A DNA stretch of 64,000 bases from Poriferisodalis sp026713105 (GTDB lineage: Bacteria; Actinomycetota; Acidimicrobiia; Acidimicrobiales; Poriferisodalaceae). The stretch is from contig OZ220472.1 of assembly GCA_965115995.1 (NCBI GenBank), forward strand, positions 1,612,001-1,676,000, in the 5' to 3' direction. The notes beneath the pieces were generated by a model. It was not told the DNA's origin. It made no database searches and worked only from the letters and a program-made list of their open reading frames with translations. Below, in pieces: positions 15,302 to 24,710 of the stretch. Each line of letters begins with the position of its first letter. Positions within the stretch are counted from its first letter, which is position 1. The position numbers and the translations under genes are program-made.

Positions 15302-15967
15302 TCAGTCGCTCAGGCTCCAGTCGATGGGCTGGCGGTCGGCGGCTGCCAGGGCGGCATTCGCTCGGCTGAACGGCTTGCTGCCGAAGAACCCGTTGTGCGC
15401 GCTGAGCGGCGAGGGATGGGGCGACTCGATGACGACGTGGCGGGTCAAGTCGACCAGCGATTTCTTGCGGCGAGCGAATGCGCCCCACAGGATGAACACG
15501 ACCCGCTCAGGTTTCGCGCTGACGGCGCGGATCACCTCGTCGGTAAACGTCTCCCAGCCGGCCGAACGATGCGAAGCCGCCTGGCGGGCACGCACCGTCA
15601 GGAACGCGTTCAGCAGCAGCACTCCCTGACTCGCCCAGCCTTCGAGGTTGCCGTGCGACGGCGGCTCGATCCCGAGGTCGTCACGCAGCTCGGCGAAAAT
15701 GTTCTGCAGCGACGGCGGCTGGGGAACGCCGTGCGGCACCGAGAAGCACAGCCCGTGCGCCTGGCGCGGGCCGTGGTACGGGTCCTGACCCAAGATCAGC
15801 ACCTTGACCTCGGCATAGGGCGTCAGGTGCAGCGCCGCGAAGACCTGATCATGAGGCGGGAACACCGGCCCTTGAGCGCGCTCGTCTGCGACGAACTGCT
15901 GCAGGATCGGCCAGTAAGGCTTTGAGAACTCGTCCCGCAGGATCGGATTCCAGTCGGTGCGCGGCAT
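15302..15967 (-). CDS. ung: Uracil-DNA glycosylase (family 1)
   Basis: A 221-residue enzyme that excises uracil from DNA to begin base-excision repair. The water-activating loop GQDPYHGP (catalytic D62) and the DNA-intercalation/catalytic loop HPSPLSAHNGFFGSKPFS (H184) are both intact, as is LLLNAFLTVR. I set the start at ATG 15967 because MPRTDWNPIL aligns with the family N-terminus; the frame extends 35 codons upstream, but that part is low-complexity and overlaps the end of the neighbouring gene. It ends 6 nt from the stop of the convergent DUF4143 gene. Confidence 0.96.
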   Translation of the reverse strand: MPRTDWNPILRDEFSKPYWPILQQFVADERAQGPVFPPHDQVFAALHLTPYAEVKVLILGQDPYHGPRQAHGLCFSVPHGVPQPPSLQNIFAELRDDLGIEPPSHGNLEGWASQGVLLLNAFLTVRARQAASHRSAGWETFTDEVIRAVSAKPERVVFILWGAFARRKKSLVDLTRHVVIESPHPSPLSAHNGFFGSKPFSRANAALAAADRQPIDWSLSD

Positions 15968-15992
15968 CGCCGGTCTGCCGGGCCCCGCAGCG

Positions 15993-17078
15993 CTAAGAGA
16001 TCGCCGCAGCAGCGGCGGCGGACTGCTCGATGCCGCGGCCGATGCGAGCCCGGTACAGGTCCAAGTCGACATCGTCGGCGGGCTTCTGGCCGCGCATGTA
16101 GCGGGCGTAGACGCCGTGGATGATGCACGCCGATTTCCAGTGGTTGAAGCTGACGTAGTACGACAGGTCCGACAGGTCGGCCCCGGTGCGCTGCTCGTAG
16201 CGCTCGATGAGGTCGGCGCGCCCGACGAAGCCGTCCACCAGCGTCGGCGGGTCGGAGCCCTCGAGGATGTCGTCGCTCGGCTCCGTCCAGCTGTTCAGCG
16301 CATATGCAAAGTCGGCAAGCGGGTCGCCGAGCGTCGAGATTTCCCAGTCCAGCACGGCCTGCAGCTCGCCTTTGGGGTTGAACAGGCAGTTGTGCAGCCC
16401 GTAATCGCCGTGCACTACCCGAGCGGGACCCTGCTCGGGTTTGCGCTCCAGCAGGAAGTCGTGCAGCTCGTGCACGACGGGAGTGTCGTACTGGGCCGAT
16501 TCCGCCGAGGCCGTCCACGAGCGATACCAGGTGCGGATCTGGCGCCCGACGTAGTCCTCCTTCTTGCCCAGCTCGCCCAGCCCGACATCGTCGGGATCAA
16601 CGGAGTGCAACGCCGCGAGCACATCCATGAACGACATGCCCACATGCGCCCGGCCGTCGGGGGTGAGGTGCTCACGGGCATCCGCGGACTCGAACATGGG
16701 CTTGCCCTCGACGTAGCTCATCACGTAGAAGTGCGCGCCGGTCACCTCGGGGCTCTCGCAGTAGCCGTATGCGATGGCCACCGGCACATCGGTGGGCCCC
16801 AGGCCGCTGATGATCGTGAACTCGCGCCCCATGTCATGGGCCTTGGGCAGCAGCTCCCCCATCGGCGGTCGCCGCACCACCGCCGTGGTGCCGTCGGCGG
16901 TGGTCAGCTTGTAGGTGAGGTTGCTGTGGCCGCCTTCGAGCTGAGACCACTCGAACGGCGGCTCGAGGCCCTCGACGTTCTCGTTGATCCACGCCTCCAC
17001 GGCCGGCACGTCGTAACCGACGACTGGCTGTGCCGATGCTGGCCCCGCTGATTCTGGGCCACCCGCCCCGTCCGCCAT
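15993..17078 (-). CDS. Aminoglycoside-phosphotransferase-like kinase (ACAD10/11-type, acyl-CoA-metabolism associated)
   Basis: A 361-residue kinase-fold protein. The G-loop region is LEGGHSNLTYKL (47-58), the ATP lysine position is taken by VVRRPP as in this subfamily, the catalytic loop is HGDYGLHNCLF (223-233) and the metal site is DWE (244-246). Homologues fused to acyl-CoA dehydrogenases in ACAD10/ACAD11 phosphorylate 4-hydroxyacyl-CoAs, so a role in hydroxy-fatty-acid breakdown is plausible but inferred. The ATG at 17078 has a strong AGGGGAG ribosome binding site, better than the upstream in-frame start at 17135. Confidence 0.88.
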   Translation of the reverse strand: MADGAGGPESAGPASAQPVVGYDVPAVEAWINENVEGLEPPFEWSQLEGGHSNLTYKLTTADGTTAVVRRPPMGELLPKAHDMGREFTIISGLGPTDVPVAIAYGYCESPEVTGAHFYVMSYVEGKPMFESADAREHLTPDGRAHVGMSFMDVLAALHSVDPDDVGLGELGKKEDYVGRQIRTWYRSWTASAESAQYDTPVVHELHDFLLERKPEQGPARVVHGDYGLHNCLFNPKGELQAVLDWEISTLGDPLADFAYALNSWTEPSDDILEGSDPPTLVDGFVGRADLIERYEQRTGADLSDLSYYVSFNHWKSACIIHGVYARYMRGQKPADDVDLDLYRARIGRGIEQSAAAAAAIS

Positions 17079-17251
17079 CTCGTCTCCCCTCGCAACCGGT
17101 GGCGCCTCCGATGTCCCAGCAGGCGCAGTTCGCACACACTAGGCAACGTGTGCCGCCGATGGCTGCGGGTGTGCAGCCCCGCGACAACCGTCTCGCGCGC
17201 TGAGCGAATTCGCCTCTGGTCGCCGCAACATCGGCCAGTAGCGTCGCCGCC

Positions 17252-18724
17252 ATGGACCAGACCGATCCAGACGTGCCAGCGGCAATGACGTCGCCGCCCC
17301 CGCACATGACGCCCGATGAGTTCCGCGAGCACGGCCGGGCAGTCATCGACTGGATCGCCGACTACTGGGAGCGCATCGAGTCGCTGCCGGTGGCTTCGAC
17401 CGTACAGCCCGGCGACATCAGGGCGCTGCTGCCCGACGCTGCTCCTGAGCAGCCCGAGCCGTTCGAGAACCTGCTGGCCGATCTCGACCGGGTGGTGATG
17501 CCGGGCGTCACCCACTGGCAGCATCCGGGCTGGTTCGCCTACTTCCCCGCAAACAATTCGCCGCCCTCTGTGCTGGCCGACACGGTGTCCGCTGGACTCG
17601 GGCTGATCGGCCTGCTGTGGTCGGCCTCCCCGGCGCTCACCGAGATCGAGAGCCATGTGCTCGACTGGCTGGTGGACCTGTGCGCCCTGCCCGAGCACTG
17701 GAAGACGACCTCGGCGGGAGGCGGGGTGCTGCAAGGTAGCGCGTCGGATGCCACCCACGTCGCCCTGGTCGCCGCCCGCCACCGCGCGAGCGCTCGCAGC
17801 AGCCAGCCCGCAGAGCAGATGGTCGCCTACACATCTACACAAGCGCACAGCTCGGTGGAGAAGGGCGCCAACGTCGCTGGGTTCGGCCATGTCCGGCTCA
17901 TCGAGGTCGACGAGCACCAGGCGATGCGGCCCGACGCCCTCGCTGCAGCCATCGAGACCGACGCCGCAGCCGGCTTGGTGCCGGCGTTCGTCGGCTCGAC
18001 CGTCGGCACCACCGGCACGACGGCCGTCGATCCGGTGCGGGCCATCTCTGAGATCGCAATCGAACACAGCCTGTGGCACCACGTCGACGCTGCCTATGCC
18101 GGCACGGCGATGATCTGCCCCGAGTTCCGTCACCACAACGACGGCGTCGAGCTGGTCGACAGCTACGTCTTCAACCCGCACAAGTGGATGATGGTGAACT
18201 TCGACTGCTCGGCGTTCTACGTCGCTGAGCGAGAGGCGCTCACTGAAGCGTTGTCGATCGACCCGCCGTATCTGCGAAACGCCCAGAGCGATGCCGGCAG
18301 TGTGATCGACTACCGCAACTGGCAGGTGCCGCTGGGCCGCCGCTTCCGAGCGCTCAAGCTGTGGTGGGTGCTTCGCAGCTACGGGGCCACAGGAATCCGG
18401 CAGATGGTGCGTCACCACGTGGCCATGGCCCAGGAGCTGGCGCAGAAACTCAACGACGACGACCGATTCGAGATCGTCGCCCCGCACCCGTTCTCGCTGG
18501 TGTGCTTCCGCTGCCGGGCCGCCGACGAGACTGACGCTGCCGCCGAAGCCGCAGACCGCGCCACCGACGCGATCGCCGCAGCGGTGAACGACAGCGGCGT
18601 GGCCTACCTGACCCCGTCGAAGCTGGACGGTCGCAGCATCATCCGAGTGGCCGTTGGCCAGTCCCGAACCGATCGCGTCCAGTTGGATCTGCTGTGGAAG
18701 GCGATCGGCGAGGCCGCTGTCTAG
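17252..18724 (+). CDS. PLP-dependent group II (aromatic-L-amino-acid type) decarboxylase
   Basis: A 490-residue, fold-type-I enzyme. The N-terminal swap domain (DEFREHGRAVIDWIADYWERIE) and PGVTHWQHPGWFAYFPANNS are typical of aromatic-amino-acid decarboxylases. GVLQGSASDATHVAL is the PLP phosphate region, HVDAAYAG holds the PLP aspartate, and NPHKWMMVNFDCSAFYV has the Schiff-base lysine K311. Members decarboxylate Trp, Tyr, Dopa or Phe, or act as phenylacetaldehyde synthases, so the product cannot be fixed. It converges on a HisC-like aminotransferase 26 nt away. Divergent from the phosphotransferase gene across a 173-nt intergenic region. Confidence 0.92.
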   Translation: MDQTDPDVPAAMTSPPPHMTPDEFREHGRAVIDWIADYWERIESLPVASTVQPGDIRALLPDAAPEQPEPFENLLADLDRVVMPGVTHWQHPGWFAYFPANNSPPSVLADTVSAGLGLIGLLWSASPALTEIESHVLDWLVDLCALPEHWKTTSAGGGVLQGSASDATHVALVAARHRASARSSQPAEQMVAYTSTQAHSSVEKGANVAGFGHVRLIEVDEHQAMRPDALAAAIETDAAAGLVPAFVGSTVGTTGTTAVDPVRAISEIAIEHSLWHHVDAAYAGTAMICPEFRHHNDGVELVDSYVFNPHKWMMVNFDCSAFYVAEREALTEALSIDPPYLRNAQSDAGSVIDYRNWQVPLGRRFRALKLWWVLRSYGATGIRQMVRHHVAMAQELAQKLNDDDRFEIVAPHPFSLVCFRCRAADETDAAAEAADRATDAIAAAVNDSGVAYLTPSKLDGRSIIRVAVGQSRTDRVQLDLLWKAIGEAAV

Positions 18725-18750
18725 CCGGGCCCTGAGTCAGCCAATCCAGT

Positions 18751-19842
18751 TCATGGTGTGGGGTCGCAGGTCGCCAGCGCGGCCAGCAGCCGGTCATTCT
18801 GGGCGGGAGTGCCCAGGCTGATACGCACGCCTTCGCCCTCGAATGGGCGAGTCACGAGCCCCTGGCGCTCCAGTCGGACGAACAGGTCCATCGCCCCGTC
18901 GCCGACCGGGAAGTACACGAAGTTGGCCTGGCTCGGCACGACCGGCCAGCCCTGCGCTGCCATCGCAGCGTTCACCCGGTCGCGCTCAGCCAGGATGCCG
19001 GCGACCCGTTCGGCCAGCTCGGCAGCCGCCTGCGGCTCCAGCGACGCCAGCGCTGCGATCTGAGCGATGCCGCTCACGATGAATGGCAGGGCCACCTTGT
19101 CGAGTGCTCCGATGATGCCCGGGTGCCCCACCCCATAGCCCACCCGCAGGTTCGCGAGCCCGTACGCCTTGGAGAAGGTCCGCAGCACCAGCGCATTGGG
19201 GTGCCTCGGCAGGATCGCCTCGATCGGATCGGCCACTGCAGGGTCGGTGACGAACTCCCGGTAGGCCTCGTCGATCACCACGATGACGTCGTCGGGCACC
19301 GCGGCCAACAGCCCCAACAGCTCTGCGGTCGTGCAGACGGTGCCGGTCGGGTTGTTGGGTGTCGACAGCACGACGATCTTGGTGCGATCCGTCACGGCTG
19401 CAACCACGCTGTCGAGGTCGAAGGCATGGTCGGTGAGCGGCACGGTGACGGCGCGGGCCGCCGAGGTGGCACAGAACACCGGGTGTACTTCGAACGAGCG
19501 CCAGGGGTACACCACCTCGTCGCCGGGGTCGACATAGGCAGCGAAGAGCTGCTGCAGCACGCCCACCGAGCCTGAGCCCACCGTGACCTGGTCGAGCCCC
19601 ACACCGTGCCGGTCGGCCAGCGCTTCGCGCACCTCCATGCAGCGATGGTCGGGATAGCGATTCATGCCCAAGGCCGCTTCGGCGACCGCCTTCGCCACCG
19701 ACGGCAGCGGGTCGTTGGCGTTCTCGTTGGAGGCCAGCTTGATCGCCTCGGCCAGATCGTGCTCGGCGGCGGCCTGCGCAGCCGACCGGCCGGGCTTGTA
19801 CTCCGGCAGGCCCTCCACAGCCGCCCTGGGTCGTCCGATCAT
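18751..19842 (-). CDS. Histidinol-phosphate/aromatic aminotransferase (HisC family)
   Basis: A 363-residue class I/II aminotransferase with KLASNENANDPLPSV near the start, STPNNPTGT (160-168), the PLP aspartate in VIDEAYREF (190-191) and the internal-aldimine lysine K225 in RTFSKAYGLANLRVGY. These are the HisC-subfamily signatures, whose members act on histidinol phosphate or aromatic amino acids. No other his genes are nearby, and it faces an aromatic-amino-acid-type decarboxylase, so an aromatic aminotransferase role is at least as likely as histidine synthesis. I therefore withhold the gene symbol. Confidence 0.9.
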   Translation of the reverse strand: MIGRPRAAVEGLPEYKPGRSAAQAAAEHDLAEAIKLASNENANDPLPSVAKAVAEAALGMNRYPDHRCMEVREALADRHGVGLDQVTVGSGSVGVLQQLFAAYVDPGDEVVYPWRSFEVHPVFCATSAARAVTVPLTDHAFDLDSVVAAVTDRTKIVVLSTPNNPTGTVCTTAELLGLLAAVPDDVIVVIDEAYREFVTDPAVADPIEAILPRHPNALVLRTFSKAYGLANLRVGYGVGHPGIIGALDKVALPFIVSGIAQIAALASLEPQAAAELAERVAGILAERDRVNAAMAAQGWPVVPSQANFVYFPVGDGAMDLFVRLERQGLVTRPFEGEGVRISLGTPAQNDRLLAALATCDPTP

Positions 19843-19941
19843 GCGCAGGCTCTCCCGGTCTGGTGATGCAGCCGCATCAGCGTCGCGACGCTCGGCGGCA
19901 AGCTATCGCTTGTTGATCGGCGGCGGTTCGCCGCTCGCCGG

Positions 19942-20829
19942 CTAGAGGCGACGATTGGCACAGTCGCCGGGCGTGGCGGCAGCCCGGAAATCGTCGGCAA
20001 CCTGGGCCATCGTGGCGAAGGTAACGCCCGGCTGGGACGCCATGTGGTCGATGAGCCGCTCGAGCATCAGCATGCGGCTGCCCCGCCCGATGCACTGGGG
20101 ATGCATGGTGAGCACGAACACTCCGCTGCCGACACGTACGTTCAGATAATCGAACTCGGCCGACCACACGTCATAGACGTGATCGGGTGTGCGCAACCCC
20201 TGGACCGTCGGCCCGTCGTAGCTGAAATAGGGCCAGTCGTCGAGGATCCAGTCGAACGGCAGCTGCACCAGGTCCACCTCGTCGCCGAAGCGGTGGGGCC
20301 CGTCGGTGGTGGGCACGTCGCCGAGGCGGCACCAGGTGGGCGCGTAGTCGTTGCGGGCCATCGAGGAGTCATAGGAGAAGCCGTGCTCCATGAGCAGGCT
20401 GATCCAGCGATCCCCGCAGTTGCCACCCGGCACCCGGTGCCCGACCGGCGGGCTGCCCGAGAGCCGTTCCAGGCAGTCCATCGAGCGGGTCAGGATGGCC
20501 CGCTCGTCGGCTTCGTCGCGCTTCGACGACGGGGCCTCATGGCAGTAGCCGTGGTAGCCCACCTCGTGACCGTCGGACACCACCCGGGCACAGACGTCGC
20601 CGAAAGTGTCGATGGTGTGGCCCGGGATAAACCAGGTGGTCGGGATGCTGCGTTCGTTCATCAGGTCGAGCAGCCGGTGCGCGCCGATGGATGCGAACTC
20701 GCCACGGGCGGTCAGGTTGGGCGACCGCGACCCACGGGGACCCGTCCAGATCGAGACTGCGTCGAAGTCAAAACTCAGGCAGACCGTGACGCCGGTGTGC
20801 TGGCCGTTGGGCGGATGTTCGGAACTCAT
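19942..20829 (-). CDS. Polysaccharide deacetylase (NodB-homology) family protein
   Basis: A 295-residue NodB-fold protein. CLSFDFDAVS supplies the catalytic base and metal aspartates (D21, D23) and GYHGYCHE the metal-binding HxxxH pair (H93, H97). VGHRVPGGNCG corresponds to the third motif and VFVLTMHPQCIGR to the C-terminal His motif. No signal peptide, so it acts in the cytoplasm, like the PuuE/allantoinase-like or imidase-like branch rather than the peptidoglycan deacetylases. Substrate unknown. Divergent from the second double CoA-transferase over 102 nt, so they may share control. Confidence 0.88.
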   Translation of the reverse strand: MSSEHPPNGQHTGVTVCLSFDFDAVSIWTGPRGSRSPNLTARGEFASIGAHRLLDLMNERSIPTTWFIPGHTIDTFGDVCARVVSDGHEVGYHGYCHEAPSSKRDEADERAILTRSMDCLERLSGSPPVGHRVPGGNCGDRWISLLMEHGFSYDSSMARNDYAPTWCRLGDVPTTDGPHRFGDEVDLVQLPFDWILDDWPYFSYDGPTVQGLRTPDHVYDVWSAEFDYLNVRVGSGVFVLTMHPQCIGRGSRMLMLERLIDHMASQPGVTFATMAQVADDFRAAATPGDCANRRL

Positions 20830-20931
20830 CCGCGGACCCTACCGAACCCCTCTCTGCACCTGCGATGACAGGGGCCTTGCACCCACGCCCGCAGCCCGCA
20901 ATGCCGTGAGCGCAACCGATACCGTGATCCG

Positions 20932-23361
20932 ATGCCCGATTCGATCGACGCCGAAGCGGCGGAGCGACCGCCGCTGGCGGGGATGCGGGTGCTCGAGCTG
21001 GCCACCGGCATTGCCGGGCCGTTCGCAGGTCGGCTGCTGGCAGGCGCTGGTGCCACGGTGGTCAAGGTCGAACCGCCGGGTGGCGACCCTGCTCGGCGCC
21101 AGCCGGTCGACGATGTTCCGCTGCAGTCCGGCGAGCTGAGCCCGCTGTATGTGCATCTGAACGCTGGAAAGCTGAACTGCGCTGCTGACGGCTTGGACCC
21201 GTTGTGGCCGGACGTGGTGATTGCCAGCGACACCCTGGCTGGGCTTGCCGACGGGCCGTGGGATCCTCAGCGGCTGGCCGCCCGCGCTGCCGAGGGCGCA
21301 CGTGTGCCCAAGCTCGTAACGGTGACCGCCTGGGGTGCGGGCGCCGACGATCCGGGCGTGATCGCCGACGAGCTGCTGGTGCAGACCGCCACCGGGTTCT
21401 TGGGCTTCAACGGCGACGAGGGCGCCGAGCCGCTGCGACTGCCGGGCTGGCAGGCCCAATATTGCGCCGGCGGCCTGGCAGCGTGGGCTGCGCACCTGAT
21501 CCTGCGACGGGCCGAAACCCACATGGATGTGTCGTGGCTGGGGGCGCTGCTGACCGCCGTCGAGCTGTGCTACTGCGACTCGCTGCACTGTGAGCGAAGG
21601 AGGCCGCTGGTGGGGCCGCACCCGCCCACGGCGTACCCATCGGGCGCCATCGGATGCGCCGACGGCTACGTGTGCCCGGGATCCCTCCGGCGGGACGACT
21701 GGGAGATGCAGTGCTTGCACATCGGCGTGCCCGAGTGGATCGATGATCCCGAGCTGAGCCACCGCCACCGCAGGGTCCGCCACATCGACAAGATTCGCGA
21801 GGTCATTGAGCCGTGGTACGCGGCCCGGACCAAGCGGGAGCTGTTCCAGTTTGCGCTGGAAACGCCGTGGGCCGTCGGCATGGTGATGACCCCGCTCGAT
21901 GCGTTGGCAGACGAGCACCTCGCCGAACGCGGCTTCTTCGGCACTGTCGAGACGCCCTCGGGCCCGGTGTCCGCCCCGATCCAGCCGTTCGCCGCTCCCG
22001 GCTTGCCGGTGCGGGCCCAACGAGTCGGCGATCGCGGCGCCGACCAGCTCCCCGCAGTCGCGGCCAGGGCGGCCCGAAGTTCGACGCTCGAGCCTTCGAC
22101 GGCCGCTGACGCAACCCCGACGGATCGCTCAACGCCAGCCGACATCCCCGCCGCCAAACTGCGCCCCACCGGTCGTCTGCGGGTCATCGAGATGACCATC
22201 GCCTGGGCTGGCCCATACATCGGCAACCTGCTGACGCCGCTCGATATCGACGTCATCAAGATCGAAGCGCAGAACCCTTTCGACGGCTTCCGGACGCAAC
22301 GGCCCTACGACCATGGCATGGCGCCGGGCCTCGAGCACCTGGTCCATGACAACCGCTTCTATGAGGCAGGCGGCCATTTCAACGCCGTCAATAAGGGCAA
22401 GCGCGACTGCGTGGTCACCCTGGCAACGCCCGAAGGCAAGGCCGCGTTCTTGGAACTCGTGCGCAACTGCGACGCCTTGGTTGCCAATTTCTCGGCCCAC
22501 GTGCTGCCCCAGCTCGGGCTGGACTTCGAGACGCTGGCCGAAGTCAATCCCCGCATCGTGCTGGTGCGCATGCCCGCATTCGGTGTCGACGGTCCCTACT
22601 CCGGCGCAGTCGGCTTCGGCTCGATCATCGAGGCAATGGGCGGGCTCGGGCAGCGGCAGGGCTACGAGCATGAGGGCGCCCGCATCTCCAACATCTACTT
22701 CCCCGACCCCATCGCCGGCATCGCTGCAGGATTCGCCCTGCTCAGCGGCCTGCACCACGCCGAGAGCACCGGCAGAGGCATTGAGATCGACGTCTCCCAG
22801 CAGGAAGGTACCTGGCAGCACAACGGCGAAGCCCTCGTGCTGGCATCGATGGCGGGCCGAGACATCGGCCGGATGGGCAATCGGGAGCCCGGCACAGCAT
22901 GGAGCGGCTTCATAGAAGGCACAGACGGCTGGCTCGCCGTCGTCGCCGACGCAACGGAGACTGCGCAGGTCATCACAGACCTGCTCGAAGAGAGCGAACC
23001 CAACGGCGGTGCCCCCACCCGAACCCGAGCCGAGCTGCAGTCCGTGCTGCACGACGCAGGCGCCCGCACCGAGCCTTGCCACGACCCATGGACCGCACCC
23101 GCACATCAACCCCTAGCCAGCCACATCGAGATCGTCGAGCACCCCATCACGGGTGCGATGCGACACATAGCCAGCCCCTTCACTCTCGACGGAGCCCGCC
23201 CCGCCCAAGCAGGCCCCTCCCCCCTCTTCGACCAGCACACCGACGAGGTAATGGCCGAAGTAGCCGGTCTCAACCAAGACCAAGTCGCAAGCCTCCGAGC
23301 CAACGGCCACATAGGAGGCGAACTCCCCCCTCCCGCCGAACTGGGCTTCGTCTACGACTGA
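20932..23361 (+). CDS. Second double-length CaiB/BaiF family (class III) CoA-transferase
   Basis: An 809-residue tandem fusion with the same architecture as the gene at 10675-13134. Half one begins LAGMRVLELATGIAGPFAGRLLAG, half two begins TGRLRVIEMTIAWAGPYIGNLL at about 418. In half two the catalytic aspartate is D592 in IYFPDPIAGIAAG; in half one the equivalent stretch is LPGWQAQYCAGGLAAW, without Asp. The equal position of the surviving Asp in both fusions (592 and 593) and loss in both first halves point to a single ancestral fusion followed by duplication. Co-orientation with an epoxide hydrolase and an acyl-CoA synthetase suggests catabolism of an unusual acid, possibly terpenoid or steroid-like; that is inference. 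Confidence 0.9.
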   Translation: MPDSIDAEAAERPPLAGMRVLELATGIAGPFAGRLLAGAGATVVKVEPPGGDPARRQPVDDVPLQSGELSPLYVHLNAGKLNCAADGLDPLWPDVVIASDTLAGLADGPWDPQRLAARAAEGARVPKLVTVTAWGAGADDPGVIADELLVQTATGFLGFNGDEGAEPLRLPGWQAQYCAGGLAAWAAHLILRRAETHMDVSWLGALLTAVELCYCDSLHCERRRPLVGPHPPTAYPSGAIGCADGYVCPGSLRRDDWEMQCLHIGVPEWIDDPELSHRHRRVRHIDKIREVIEPWYAARTKRELFQFALETPWAVGMVMTPLDALADEHLAERGFFGTVETPSGPVSAPIQPFAAPGLPVRAQRVGDRGADQLPAVAARAARSSTLEPSTAADATPTDRSTPADIPAAKLRPTGRLRVIEMTIAWAGPYIGNLLTPLDIDVIKIEAQNPFDGFRTQRPYDHGMAPGLEHLVHDNRFYEAGGHFNAVNKGKRDCVVTLATPEGKAAFLELVRNCDALVANFSAHVLPQLGLDFETLAEVNPRIVLVRMPAFGVDGPYSGAVGFGSIIEAMGGLGQRQGYEHEGARISNIYFPDPIAGIAAGFALLSGLHHAESTGRGIEIDVSQQEGTWQHNGEALVLASMAGRDIGRMGNREPGTAWSGFIEGTDGWLAVVADATETAQVITDLLEESEPNGGAPTRTRAELQSVLHDAGARTEPCHDPWTAPAHQPLASHIEIVEHPITGAMRHIASPFTLDGARPAQAGPSPLFDQHTDEVMAEVAGLNQDQVASLRANGHIGGELPPPAELGFVYD

Positions 23362-23542
23362 GCAAGCCGCCGAACGCGCCACAAAACAAGGGGTGGGCGT
23401 GGGCAGGGGCGGCCGCGCGCAGTTATGCGGCGCCCCTGCGACCCCGCGAGCCAACAAAGAGCGCCGCATCTGTTTGAAGCACGGACGCCCCTGCCCTCGT
23501 GCACCCCGGGGCGACGTCACACCTGCGGACTACCGTGCTCGA

Positions 23543-24673
23543 ATGCAGATCGAACCGTTCCAGATCAACGTCCCGGACGAGCAACTGGCAGACCTCAAGG
23601 ACCGCCTGGCGAGAACTCGCTGGCCAGAGGAAGAACCAGTAGACGACTGGTCCCAGGGGATCCCGCTCGCCTACGTCCAGGAAGTCTGCGACTACTGGGC
23701 CAACACCTACGACTGGCGGGCCCGCGAAGCATCCCTCAACCGGTTCGACCAGTACATGGCCGACGTCAACGGCATGGACGTGCACTTCATCCATGTGCGC
23801 TCCCCCGAGCCCGATGCGATGCCCGTTGTCATCACCCACGGCTGGCCCGGTTCGGTCGTCGAGTTTCACAAAGTCATCGAGCCCCTGGCCGACCCGGTCG
23901 CCCATGGCGGGAGTGCGGCCGACGCCTTCCACGTGATCTGCCCGTCACTGCCGGGCTACGGCTTCAGCGGCAAGCCGACCGAGTCGGGCTGGGGCGTCGA
24001 GAAGATTGCCGACTGCTGGGCCGAGCTCATGGCCGGCTTGGGCTACGACCGCTTCGGCGCACAGGGCGGCGACTGGGGCTCCGCCGTCACCAGCGCGCTC
24101 GGCAGCCGTCACCCTGACGTGTGTCTCGGCATCCACTTGAACATGGTGATGCGGGGCAGCCGCCCGAAAGACCGTGAGCCCAACGAGGAGGAACTCGGCG
24201 CCCTCGCAGCGGCAAAGCGCTACAACGACTGGGACTCGGGCTACTCCAAGCAGCAATCCACCCGGCCGCAAACGCTGGGCTATGGCCTCACCGATTCGCC
24301 CGCAGGTCAGGCTGCGTGGATCCTGGAGAAGTTCTGGGCATGGACGGACTGCGACGGCCACCCGGAGAACACGCTGGGCCGAGACGAGATGCTCGACAAC
24401 GTCATGCTCTACTGGCTGAACGCAAACGCAGCCTCGTCGGGCCGCCTGTATTGGGAAAGCTTCCGGCAGATGCCCCGCATGACGGTGGATGTGCCCACCG
24501 GCGTGGCCAAGTTCCCCTACGAGATCATCCCGCCGGTGCGTGCTTGGTCCGAGCCGATCTACTCAGACATTCGCCACTGGTCCGAGATGCCCGCAGGCGG
24601 GCACTTCGCAGCGTTCGAACAACCCGAGTTGTTTGTTGACGACGTGCGGGCGTTCTTCCGTCTGCTCCGATGA
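23543..24673 (+). CDS. Microsomal-type epoxide hydrolase
   Basis: A 376-residue alpha/beta hydrolase with the N-terminal epoxide-hydrolase domain (FQINVPDEQLADLKDRLART, WPEEEPVDDWSQGIPLAYV). The oxyanion motif is HGWPGS (99-104), the nucleophile D177 lies in GGDWGS and the C-terminal catalytic His in PAGGHFAAFEQPE. These enzymes add water to epoxides through an alkyl-enzyme ester, giving diols. I chose ATG 23543 because MQIEPFQINV matches the family start; the 50 upstream codons are Arg/Pro-rich and non-conserved. It probably forms an operon with the acyl-CoA synthetase 37 nt downstream. Confidence 0.93.
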   Translation: MQIEPFQINVPDEQLADLKDRLARTRWPEEEPVDDWSQGIPLAYVQEVCDYWANTYDWRAREASLNRFDQYMADVNGMDVHFIHVRSPEPDAMPVVITHGWPGSVVEFHKVIEPLADPVAHGGSAADAFHVICPSLPGYGFSGKPTESGWGVEKIADCWAELMAGLGYDRFGAQGGDWGSAVTSALGSRHPDVCLGIHLNMVMRGSRPKDREPNEEELGALAAAKRYNDWDSGYSKQQSTRPQTLGYGLTDSPAGQAAWILEKFWAWTDCDGHPENTLGRDEMLDNVMLYWLNANAASSGRLYWESFRQMPRMTVDVPTGVAKFPYEIIPPVRAWSEPIYSDIRHWSEMPAGGHFAAFEQPELFVDDVRAFFRLLR

Positions 24674-24710
24674 GCTGCGGCGCGCTGAGGCCGGCGAAAC
24701 GTCGCCGCTG

